Source: Bradyrhizobium nivariense (GTDB lineage: Bacteria > Pseudomonadota > Alphaproteobacteria > Rhizobiales > Xanthobacteraceae). From it: DNA of 64,000 bases. Of this stretch, positions 15,450-24,447 are shown piece after piece; the first letter of the stretch is position 1; each line of letters begins with the position of its first letter. The translations under genes were made by a program, and so were the position numbers. The notes under the pieces are model-generated. The model ran no database searches. It was not told where the DNA came from and was given only the letters and a program-made list of their open reading frames with translations. The stretch lies in the NCBI RefSeq assembly GCF_029846715.1, contig NZ_JARVWW010000005.1, forward strand, positions 247,881 through 311,880, in the 5' to 3' direction.

Positions 15450-16043
15450 CTACGCCGCCTTCGTTCCGCTTTGGGGTTGCGCCACAAGATTGAGACCCAT
15501 GGCATGGAGAACTCTTATCACGGTGCCGAATTCGGGTTTGGCGTCGCCGCCAAGCGAGCGATACAAGTTCTCACGGGATAAACCGGCCTTTTCGGCAATG
15601 GCACTCATGCCCTGAGAGCGGGCTACGGCGCCGATTGCCATCGTTATTGCGGACGGATCGTCGGATTCAAAGGCTTCGGTGAGATAGGCCGCAACCATCT
15701 CGGGGCTGTCGAGGTACTCTGCAGCATCAAATGATTTCACTTTTGCCCAGACCTCCAATTCGCTCGCGATCTTCTTTGCCAACGCTATATCCCCTGGCTG
15801 AGAGCCTTTATCGCCCTCGCAAAGGAGAACGATGATCTCCTCGCCTCGGGGAACGTAATAGATCCGGTATCCGGCGCCCTCATGGACTCTCATTTCGCTG
15901 ATGCCGCCTCCGACCGGAGCAACGTCTCCGGGATTGCCGAGCGCCAGCCGATCGATCCGGGCGAGGATTTTTGCCTTCGCTCTCCGGTCTCGCAGGTTTC
16001 TAAGCCAGTCAGAGAATTCGTCGGTTCTCTTGATCGTCGGCAT
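15450..16043 (-). CDS. Fused RelE/HigB-type toxin and HigA-type antitoxin in one ORF
   Basis: A 197-residue ORF joins two proteins that are normally separate. Residues 1-98 are a HigB-like RelE-superfamily toxin (TDEFSDWLRNLRDRRAKAKILARIDRL, GGGISEMRVHEGAGYRIYYVPRGEEIIVLLCEGDKGSQ, DIALAKKIASEL). Residues 104-197 are the matching addiction-module antidote with its HTH (FDAAEYLDSPEMVAAYLTEAFES, MSAIAEKAGLSRENLYRSLGGDAKPEFGTVIRVLHAMGLNL). An in-frame GTG at 15740 (codon 102) with GGAGG eleven bases upstream (15752-15756) could give free antitoxin. The promoter lies so that the ATG is about the first transcribed base, inside a 32-bp palindrome. It is inserted between the TRAP/DUF3237 genes and the crotonase gene. 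It may be an active fusion, a dual-start gene or a decaying module. Confidence 0.82.
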   Translation of the reverse strand: MPTIKRTDEFSDWLRNLRDRRAKAKILARIDRLALGNPGDVAPVGGGISEMRVHEGAGYRIYYVPRGEEIIVLLCEGDKGSQPGDIALAKKIASELEVWAKVKSFDAAEYLDSPEMVAAYLTEAFESDDPSAITMAIGAVARSQGMSAIAEKAGLSRENLYRSLGGDAKPEFGTVIRVLHAMGLNLVAQPQSGTKAA

Positions 16044-16069
16044 CTGTAGCGTATACGCTACAGATGCCG
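16038..16069. promoter_or_regulatory. 32-bp perfect palindrome over the toxin-antitoxin start codon
   Basis: The half-site CGGCATCTGTAGCGTA (16038-16053) is followed with no spacer by its exact reverse complement (16054-16069). It covers the -10 element, the spacer and the ATG (16041-16043). Binding by the antitoxin HTH here would block RNA polymerase directly, as in known HigA autoregulation. Confidence 0.75.
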
Positions 16070-16078
16070 CAATGTCAA
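16041..16078 (-). promoter_or_regulatory. Sigma70-type promoter predicting a leaderless mRNA
   Basis: On the minus strand, TTGACA (16073-16078) is separated by exactly 17 bp from TATACG (16050-16055). Six bases later comes the ATG of the fused toxin-antitoxin gene. A normal start site would fall on or next to the A of the ATG. No ribosome-binding site fits in between. Confidence 0.65.
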
Positions 16079-16112
16079 TGGACTAGCCGGCACTTGGGTG
16101 CGCGCGACGCGT

Positions 16113-16574
16113 TCACATCACCTGATGCACGTCGATCACGACGCGATCCGCATGGCGCGCGGCTGAGCCGACGAAGATGTGCTCCATCAGCCAGCGGTAC
16201 TTCTCATGCCCGGTCTCGAACTTCGGCATGGTGCGGAAATAGATCAGTTCTGGATCGACCGGCTCGCCGCGCTTGAGCTTTTGCAACAGCTCCACCGGCC
16301 CGAAGCGCATGCCCTTGTTCTCGACATAGACAATGGCGCCGTCGTCGGTCTCGAAGGCGTACTTGGCCTCGAGATCGATCAGCTCATTCGGGCGGATAGT
16401 CTGGAAGTCGGCGCCGAACGGCAACACGCGACCGGTGACCGCGCCCGTCACCTCGCCGCCGATGATCGGGATGATGCGGCGAACGCCGATGCCGGTCTCG
16501 CCGGCGGTGACGACGTCGCCAATGTGTGCGGTGATTGTGAAGACGTATTTTGTCTCGAGCGCCGGTGTGATCAT
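16113..16574 (-). CDS. DUF3237 family protein
   Basis: About 153 residues from the ATG at 16574 (AGAGG 7 bases upstream; a TTG at 16589 is possible). Motifs VTAGETGIGVRRIIPIIGGEVTG, GRVLPFGADFQTIRPNELIDLEAKYAFETDDGAIVYVENKGMR and YFRTMPKFETGHEKYRWLMEHIFVGSAARH are characteristic of DUF3237, a beta-barrel family of unknown function often beside aromatic or steroid catabolism genes. It is the last gene of the TRAP transporter group, starting 12 bases from the end of the large permease. Confidence 0.85.
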   Translation of the reverse strand: MITPALETKYVFTITAHIGDVVTAGETGIGVRRIIPIIGGEVTGAVTGRVLPFGADFQTIRPNELIDLEAKYAFETDDGAIVYVENKGMRFGPVELLQKLKRGEPVDPELIYFRTMPKFETGHEKYRWLMEHIFVGSAARHADRVVIDVHQVM

Positions 16575-16585
16575 CGCTTCGCCTC

Positions 16586-17905
16586 TCAATGCGCCATCAT
16601 CCGGGTCGGCAGCCAGGTCGCCAGCAGCGGGAAGGCGATCAGGATCACCAGGCGCACGAGGTCGGTCGCCACGAACGGGATCACGCCCTTGAAGATGGTG
16701 GAGAAGGAGACGTCCTTCACCACGCTCTTGATGACAAAGACGTTCATGCCGACCGGCGGATGGATCAGGCCGAGCTCGACGGTCATCACGATGATGACGC
16801 CGAACCAGATCGGATCAAAACCAAGGTGGGTTATCACGGGGAAGATGATCGGCACGGTGAGGATGATCATCGCCATGGCGTCCATCAGGCAGCCGAGCAC
16901 GAGATACATCACCATGATCAGCGCCAGCACGCCGTAGGGGCCGAGACCGAGGCCGGTAAGGAATTCCGTCACCTTCTGCGGGGTCTGCGTCACCGTGAGG
17001 AAATAGCCGAAGATCAATGCGCCGATCAGCACGGTGAACACGGCGGCCGCGGTGCGCGTCGCCTGGAGCAGCGACGCCAGAATCTTCTCGCGGTCGAGCC
17101 GACCCGTCAGCACGCCGATGATGAAGGCGCCGGCCGCGCCGACGCCGCCGGCTTCCGTCGGCGTGAAGCGCGGCAAATACGGCAGGCCGTAGAGGCCGCC
17201 GATCACGAACACGAACAGCAGCACCGGTGCCCAGATGTCCTTCAGGCCGGCGAAGCGCTCGCGCCACGGCAGCACCTTGCCCTTGGGCAAAAAGTCCGGC
17301 CGGAAATAGCCGATCAGGAAGATCGTGATCATGTACATGCTCATCGCCAGGATGCCCGGGATGATGCCGGCGATGAACAGCTTGCCAATGTCCTGCTCGG
17401 TGATGATGCCGTAGACCGCGAGCACGGTGGAGGGCGGCAGCATCGCGCCCAGCGTGCCGCCGGCCGCGATCACGCCGGTGGCAAAGGACTGCGGATAGCC
17501 GAAGCGGCGCATCTCGGGATAGGCGACCGCGGAGAAGGTCGCGGCGGTCGCGACCGAGGAGCCGCAGATCGCGGCAAAGCCGCCGCAGGCGCCGACGGTG
17601 GCGATGCCGAGCCCGCCGCGCAGATGCCCGACAAAACCGTTGGCAGCGCGGAACAGCTCCCGGCTCATGCCTGAATTGCTCACGAAGGAGCCCATCAGCA
17701 GGAACATCGGGATGACACCGAAGGTGTAGTCGGTCACTGTGCGCATCGAGGTCTGGCCGACCAGTTTCAGTGCCGGCGTGGCGCCGACGAGGTAGGAGAA
17801 ACCGGAGACGCCGACGAGACCCATGGCCATGCCGACGGGCACGCGCAGCAGCATCAGGGCGAACAGGGAAACGAAGCCGATAACGGCGACGGCATCGGTG
17901 CTCAT
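16586..17905 (-). CDS. TRAP transporter large permease (DctM/TarM-like)
   Basis: A 439-residue inner-membrane protein with about 12 hydrophobic segments. It begins VAVIGFVSLFALMLLRVPVGMAMGLVG and has the DctM signatures GACGGFAAICGSSVATAATFSAVAYPEMRRFGY, ATGVIAAGGTLGAMLPPS and ELGLIHPPVGMNVFVIKSV (PPVGxNxFV). It forms the Na+-coupled transport channel with the small permease, which ends 2 bases from its start. By position next to the CoA synthetase locus, the cargo is probably a phenylpropanoid acid; R. palustris TarPQM is the remembered parallel. Confidence 0.92.
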   Translation of the reverse strand: MSTDAVAVIGFVSLFALMLLRVPVGMAMGLVGVSGFSYLVGATPALKLVGQTSMRTVTDYTFGVIPMFLLMGSFVSNSGMSRELFRAANGFVGHLRGGLGIATVGACGGFAAICGSSVATAATFSAVAYPEMRRFGYPQSFATGVIAAGGTLGAMLPPSTVLAVYGIITEQDIGKLFIAGIIPGILAMSMYMITIFLIGYFRPDFLPKGKVLPWRERFAGLKDIWAPVLLFVFVIGGLYGLPYLPRFTPTEAGGVGAAGAFIIGVLTGRLDREKILASLLQATRTAAAVFTVLIGALIFGYFLTVTQTPQKVTEFLTGLGLGPYGVLALIMVMYLVLGCLMDAMAMIILTVPIIFPVITHLGFDPIWFGVIIVMTVELGLIHPPVGMNVFVIKSVVKDVSFSTIFKGVIPFVATDLVRLVILIAFPLLATWLPTRMMAH

Positions 17906-17907
17906 GA

Positions 17908-18417
17908 TTACTCCGTCGCCTTCAGCTTGGGGTCGTGCATCTCTTCCGGATGGAAGATCAGCCGGTAGGTGCGGATCGCGATCAGCAGCACGGCCGAGAC
18001 GTCGCCGATCCAGGCGATCGCGAAGAACGGCCAGGTCGGCATGTGCATGTCGAAGGTCTGGACGTTGTCATTGTAGGTGCCGCGCACCTTGTCGAACAGC
18101 GTCCAGGTCTGCACCGTGACGACGAACAGCAGCACGAGTGTTGCGAACACGTCGATCCAGCGCTGGTAGCGCGGCCCGACATTGCCCCAGACCAGGTCGA
18201 CCGTGATGTGGGTGCCGCGATAGGAGGTCGCGGCGATGCCCCAGAAAATGAGGATGCCGAGCAGCATGCGGCCGATGTCGAAACTATCGGGGATCGCATA
18301 GTTCAGGGTGTTGCGCAGCAGCACCGACAGGAAGATGTCGAGCGCGACGATGCCGACAAAGGCCGCTGCGATCCATTCGATCGAATCGATAACGCGATCC
18401 ATCCAGGCGCGTTTCAT
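17908..18417 (-). CDS. TRAP transporter small permease (DctQ/TarQ-like)
   Basis: A 169-residue protein with four membrane helices: IEWIAAAFVGIVALDIFLSVLLRNT, IGRMLLGILIFWGIAATSYRG, WIDVFATLVLLFVVTVQTWTLFD and WPFFAIAWIGDVSAVLLIAIRTYRLI. The THITVDL segment is typical of DctQ proteins. AGGA lies 7 bases before the ATG at 18417. The frame is open further upstream, but that part runs into a dispersed repeat. It lies between the periplasmic receptor and the large permease and stabilises the permease complex. Confidence 0.9.
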   Translation of the reverse strand: MKRAWMDRVIDSIEWIAAAFVGIVALDIFLSVLLRNTLNYAIPDSFDIGRMLLGILIFWGIAATSYRGTHITVDLVWGNVGPRYQRWIDVFATLVLLFVVTVQTWTLFDKVRGTYNDNVQTFDMHMPTWPFFAIAWIGDVSAVLLIAIRTYRLIFHPEEMHDPKLKATE

Positions 18418-18471
18418 GGGTGTGTCCTGCTCAAGATGAGTGCGAGTTGTATCAACAGCGGTGCTGCGCTC

Positions 18472-18587
18472 CCTCTCCCGCTTGCGGGGGAGGGCTGGGG
18501 TGGGGGTGTCTCTGCAATGAACAATCCCAATGTGGAGAGAGCCCCCACCCGGCGCTTCGCGCCGACCTCCCCCGCAAGCGGGAGAGG
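18472..18587. repeat. Dispersed intergenic inverted repeat (family E)
   Basis: Perfect 22-bp arms (18472-18493 and 18566-18587; core CTCTCCCGCTTGCGGGGGAG) flank a GC-rich interior with its own small stem GGCGC-ttc-GCGCC. A degenerate relative lies at 41765-41869. It separates the TRAP receptor from the small permease and may influence the ratio of receptor to permease through mRNA structure. Confidence 0.7.
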
Positions 18588-18613
18588 TGCAGCGAGCGCG
18601 TGGTTGCAACTAA

Positions 18614-21019
<2,406 letters not shown>

Positions 21020-21026
21020 AAATAGG

Positions 21027-21194
21027 TGTCATGCCCCGCGAAGGCGGGTGATCCAGTATTCCAGAGGCGGCGCGTGGATACGGAGAGGCTGCGGCGTACT
21101 GGATGCCCCGCCTGCCGCCTTCGCTAAAGCTTCGGCGCCCCTGGACCTGAACCCCGGCGAAGCCTTGGCGTAGCCGGGTCGCGGGGCATGACAG
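21027..21194. repeat. Dispersed intergenic inverted repeat (family A)
   Basis: Outer arms TGTCATGCCCCGC and GCGGGGCATGACA flank the recurring internal words ATCCAGTATTCCAGAGGC and GCGTACTGGATGCCCCGCC. Relatives lie at 23579-23676, 27981-28148, 46155-46270, 47486-47588 and, more distantly, 54569-54687. Non-coding. Confidence 0.7.
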
Positions 21195-21318
21195 TCGTCG
21201 TGGGGCGACGGCGCCGCCCATTTCAAACACCCGCGCAAATTCCGTTTAAAACTTTGTAGGCGGTGAAACCGTCATCCACATCGCGTTCAATGGCCGCAGC
21301 CACCAACGCGAGACAGAG

Positions 21319-21738
21319 ATGACCAGCACCGACATTCCCGCCGGCTTCGAGCCGCATTTCCGCAAAGCGCCCCTCACCGATCCCTGGGAGCCGCTTTACT
21401 CCAGGAAAACCGACAGGGCCGTGATCATCGGCCTGCGCCTGGCCAAACCGCACACCAATGCGCGGGGGCTGATCCATGGCGGCCTGATCGCGGCGTTGGC
21501 CGATGCCGCCATGGGCTACAGCTGCGCGCAGGCGACGGGCTGGACCACGTCCTTTGTGACGATCTCGCTCTCGATCGATTTCGTCGGCGCGGCCGAGATC
21601 GGCCAATGGCTGGCGGTCGAGAGCGACGTGATCAAGACCGGCAGCACGATCTGCTTCGCGCAGTGCCTCGCGAAGGCCGACAACGCCGTGATCGCGCGCG
21701 CCAGCGGCACCTTCCGCGTGGTGCCGAAGAAGGGGTGA
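21319..21738 (+). CDS. PaaI-family hot-dog thioesterase
   Basis: A 139-residue protein with the PaaI/4HBT-type signature NARGLIHGGLIAALADAAMGYSCAQ (HGG near residues 54-56) and a SLSIDFVGAAEIGQWLAVESDVIKTGSTICFAQCLAKADNAVIARASGTFRVV strand core. It hydrolyses acyl- or aryl-CoA esters in the cytosol. It follows pobA on the same strand with a 300-base gap occupied by a family A repeat, so co-transcription is uncertain. It may relieve CoA trapping in the aromatic pathway. Substrate unknown. Confidence 0.85.
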   Translation: MTSTDIPAGFEPHFRKAPLTDPWEPLYSRKTDRAVIIGLRLAKPHTNARGLIHGGLIAALADAAMGYSCAQATGWTTSFVTISLSIDFVGAAEIGQWLAVESDVIKTGSTICFAQCLAKADNAVIARASGTFRVVPKKG

Positions 21739-21745
21739 CCTTCTC

Positions 21746-21913
21746 GTGCCCCGGACGCAGCGCAGCGCCCCTTCGGCGGTGCGCTGCAGAGCCGGGGCCC
21801 ATCCATCCGCAGCTCACGCTCTGGCCCTCTGGGTCCCGGCTCTGCGCAGCAACGCCTAAAGCGCGGTCACGCGCGTCTTTGACGCGCTATGGCGTTGCAG
21901 CGCGTCCGGGACA
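21746..21913. repeat. Dispersed-type inverted repeat (family F)
   Basis: Outer arms GTGCCCCGGACGC and GCGTCCGGGACAC enclose further pairing words (GAGCCGGGGCCCATC / GGGTCCCGGCTC, and GCGGTCACGCGCG). It fills the gap between the convergent thioesterase and LysR genes. Non-coding; possibly acts as a bidirectional transcription barrier. Confidence 0.55.
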
Positions 21914-21922
21914 CAGGCACCG

Positions 21923-22807
21923 TCACCCAAACCTCCACTCCGCGGTCTCCACCACGAGATCGATGAATGCGCGTACCTTGGCCGAGAGCAGGCGCGAGGT
22001 CGGGTAGACAATGTGGATCGGCAGCGCCGGCTGCTCGTATTTCGCCAGCACGATTTTCAGTCGCCCGCGCCGCAAGCCCTCCGCGGCCTGGTAGGCCAGC
22101 ACGCGCGTCACGCCGCCGCCGGCCTCGGCATATTGCAAGGCGACGTCGGCACTGTTGCTGGTGAAGCGCGGGTTTGGCGTCACCTCGATGTCGCGGCCGT
22201 CGTGCACGAAGCGCCAGCTGGCGGATGGACCGAACGCGATGGTCTGGTGCGCGAGCAGTGCTTCGGGCGTCTTCGGCTCGCCATGGCGCTTCAGATAGCC
22301 TGATGTCGCCACCGTGATCCGCCGCATCTCGCCGACCTGGCGCGCGACCAGTGAGGAGTCGGCGAGATGGCCGATCCGCACCGCGACGTCGACGGCGTCT
22401 TCCACGAGATTGACGAGGTTGTCCGACAGCCGCAATTCGCAGGCGACTTCGGGATAACGCTTGAGGTAGGCGGTCATGACAGGCCCGACATGGAGACGGC
22501 CGAAGCCGACCGGCGCCGACACCACCAGGCGTCCGCTCGGCCGGTTGCGCTCCTCCCGCGCGGAGCCGTCGGCCTCCTCGACATCAGCCAGGATGCGACG
22601 CGCGCGTTCCAGATAGCGCGTGCCGACGTCGGTGAGCCGCACCTGCCGGGTGGTCCGCTGCAACAGCCGCGCGCCGAGATGCTCCTCCAGCGCCGCGATC
22701 AGCCGCGTCACCGCCGAGGGCGATAGCCGAAGTTTTCTTGCCGCCGGCGCGAAGCCACGCAGGTCGGCGACGGTGACAAAGACATGCATGGCTTCAAGGC
22801 GGTCCAT
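21923..22807 (-). CDS. LysR-family transcriptional regulator
   Basis: A 294-residue LysR protein: N-terminal HTH (MDRLEAMHVFVTVADLRGFAPAARKLRLSPSAVTRLIAALEEHLGARLLQRTTRQVRLTD in the first 70 residues) and a C-terminal periplasmic-binding-like effector domain (SGRLVVSAPVGFGRLHVGPVM, ending WRFG). The ATG at 22807 is chosen because the 12 upstream codons contain three Cys and overlap a palindrome. It is divergent from the flavin-binding protein gene at 22920, and a perfect TTGCA-N5-TGCAA palindrome lies between them. It likely controls that gene and itself. Confidence 0.88.
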   Translation of the reverse strand: MDRLEAMHVFVTVADLRGFAPAARKLRLSPSAVTRLIAALEEHLGARLLQRTTRQVRLTDVGTRYLERARRILADVEEADGSAREERNRPSGRLVVSAPVGFGRLHVGPVMTAYLKRYPEVACELRLSDNLVNLVEDAVDVAVRIGHLADSSLVARQVGEMRRITVATSGYLKRHGEPKTPEALLAHQTIAFGPSASWRFVHDGRDIEVTPNPRFTSNSADVALQYAEAGGGVTRVLAYQAAEGLRRGRLKIVLAKYEQPALPIHIVYPTSRLLSAKVRAFIDLVVETAEWRFG

Positions 22808-22814
22808 CGCATTA

Positions 22815-22829
22815 TTGCATATATTGCAA
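22815..22829. promoter_or_regulatory. LysR-type operator palindrome
   Basis: TTGCATATATTGCAA is a perfect 15-bp palindrome of the T-N11-A form expected for LysR proteins. It starts 8 bp upstream of the lysR ATG and 91 bp before the divergent gene. Confidence 0.65.
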
Positions 22830-22919
22830 CGATGAAGTGTCAAGCGGGCAGATTGTTTTGGCCTCCGGAAGCGCCACTTTAGACCGGGAGAGACGGAGGG
22901 ATGCGCAGGAGATGTTCCG

Positions 22920-23543
22920 ATGACGGCAACTCACACCTACGCCAGCGACGTGGCGTTCACGCCGGCGGTGAAATCGATCCAGACCCGAAAGGGATCACGC
23001 GAAGGCTATGCTCTTGCCGAGCAGCGCGGTTGGCGCACCGAGGTCGACGAGAACATCGCGGCGTTCCTGGCTGACGCCAACAGTTTCTATTTCGCCACCG
23101 CCTCGGCCGATGGCCAGCCCTACATCCAGCACCGCGGCGGCCCGAAGGGGTTTTTGAAGGTGCTGGACAAGCAGACGCTGGCTTTCACGGACTACGCCGG
23201 CAACCGGCAATACATCACGCAGGGAAACCTGTCCGAAAATCCCAAGGCCTACCTCTTCGTGATGGACTACGCCCATCGCCGCCGGGTGAAGATCTGGGGC
23301 GAGGCGCGCGTGGTCGAGGACGACGAGGCGCTGACGCAGTCGCTGATGCCGAAAGGCTATCGCGCGCGACCGGAGCAGGTGATCCTGTTCAAGATCGCGG
23401 CGTGGGACACCAACTGCCCGCAGCACATCCCGCAGAAGTTCGACGCTGGCGATGTTGCGGCGGCGCTGGCGGCAAGGGACGCAAGGATCGCGGAGCTTGA
23501 GGCGGAGGTGGCGGCGTTGAAGGGGGAGGCGGGGGTAAGCTAG
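22920..23543 (+). CDS. Pyridoxamine 5'-phosphate oxidase-family flavin-binding protein
   Basis: A 207-residue split-barrel protein: FYFATASADGQPYIQHRGGPKGFLKV, LAFTDYAGNRQYITQGNLSENPKAYLFVMDY and RVKIWGEARVVEDDE, the FMN-binding core of the PNPOx-like family. The last 35 residues (AALAARDARIAELEAEVAALKGE) form a heptad coiled coil that may mediate oligomerisation. It is divergent from the LysR regulator, which probably controls it. Members reduce or bind flavins, haem or small xenobiotics; the substrate cannot be read here. Confidence 0.85.
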   Translation: MTATHTYASDVAFTPAVKSIQTRKGSREGYALAEQRGWRTEVDENIAAFLADANSFYFATASADGQPYIQHRGGPKGFLKVLDKQTLAFTDYAGNRQYITQGNLSENPKAYLFVMDYAHRRRVKIWGEARVVEDDEALTQSLMPKGYRARPEQVILFKIAAWDTNCPQHIPQKFDAGDVAAALAARDARIAELEAEVAALKGEAGVS

Positions 23544-23578
23544 GCGACGGTCTTTCGCCTCTCCCCGAATCCTCCGAT

Positions 23579-23676
23579 GTCGTGCCCCGCGAAGGCGGGG
23601 CATCCAGTACGCCGCGGCGTCTCGGTTCAAGCACAGTCTCTGGAATACTGGATCGTCCGCCTTCGCGGACGATGAC
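23579..23676. repeat. Dispersed intergenic inverted repeat (family A)
   Basis: GTCGTGCCCCGCGAAGGCGG at the left and CCGCCTTCGCGGACGATGAC at the right, with the internal words ATCCAGTACGCCGCGGC and GGAATACTGGATCG. It lies in the gap between the convergent flavin-protein and LivF genes. Confidence 0.65.
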
Positions 23677-23715
23677 AGTTGTGCGGATGATACGCTAGTG
23701 AGCGCCGCTGCAGGT

Positions 23716-24447
23716 CTACAACCCGCTCGCGCCTTCGTGCTGGAAGCCGAGATAGCTGGCGGCGACGCGCTCATTCGCGGCGATGTCGCTGGCCTTGCCG
23801 CTGAGCACGAATTCGCCGAGCTCCATCACGTAAGCCTGGTCCGCGATCTTGAGCGCGGCCTGCGCGTTCTGCTCGACCAGCAGCACGGAGACGCCGGAGG
23901 CTCGCAGTTCGGTGACGATGCGGAAAATGTCGGCGACGATGATCGGGGCGAGGCCGAGGCTCGGCTCGTCCAGCATCAAGAGCTTGGGCTCGCCCATCAG
24001 CGCGCGGCCCATCGCGAGCATCTGCTGCTCGCCGCCGGAGAGCGTGCCGGCGAGCTGCTTGCGCCGCTCCTTCAGCCGCGGAAATAGCGTGTAGACCCGC
24101 TCCATCGACGCTTTCGCCTTGCTTCTTTCGATGCGGAAGGCGCCAAGCTCGAGATTGTCCTCGACATTCATGGTCACGAACAGCTCGCGGTGCTCGGGAA
24201 CGAGGCCAAGCCCCATCGCGACGCGGTCCTCGATATCGAGCCGTGCGAGGTCCTGGCCGGCAAAGGCGACGCGGCCCTTCAGCGGAAAAATGCCCATGAT
24301 GGCCGAGAGCAGCGTGGTCTTGCCGGCGCCGTTGGCGCCGACGATGGTGACGATCTGGTTATGGCCGACTTCGAGCGAGACCGAGCGCACGGCCTCGACC
24401 TTGCCATAGGCGACATGGGCGTCGGCGACGGACAACAGCGCGCTCAT
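23716..24447 (-). CDS. livF: Branched-chain-type ABC transporter ATP-binding protein (LivF)
   Basis: A 243-residue ATPase: Walker A GANGAGKT (37-44), signature LSGGEQQ (136-142), Walker B KLLMLDEPS (155-163) and switch His replaced by the LivF-typical LVEQNAQ. It overlaps the upstream LivM-LivG fusion by 4 bases (ATGA). It forms the cytoplasmic motor with the fused LivG domain. With LivH and LivM it makes a transporter lacking its own adjacent binding protein; the CouP-like protein at 10121-11272 is the likely partner. Phenylpropanoid uptake is inferred from context. Confidence 0.92.
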   Translation of the reverse strand: MSALLSVADAHVAYGKVEAVRSVSLEVGHNQIVTIVGANGAGKTTLLSAIMGIFPLKGRVAFAGQDLARLDIEDRVAMGLGLVPEHRELFVTMNVEDNLELGAFRIERSKAKASMERVYTLFPRLKERRKQLAGTLSGGEQQMLAMGRALMGEPKLLMLDEPSLGLAPIIVADIFRIVTELRASGVSVLLVEQNAQAALKIADQAYVMELGEFVLSGKASDIAANERVAASYLGFQHEGASGL

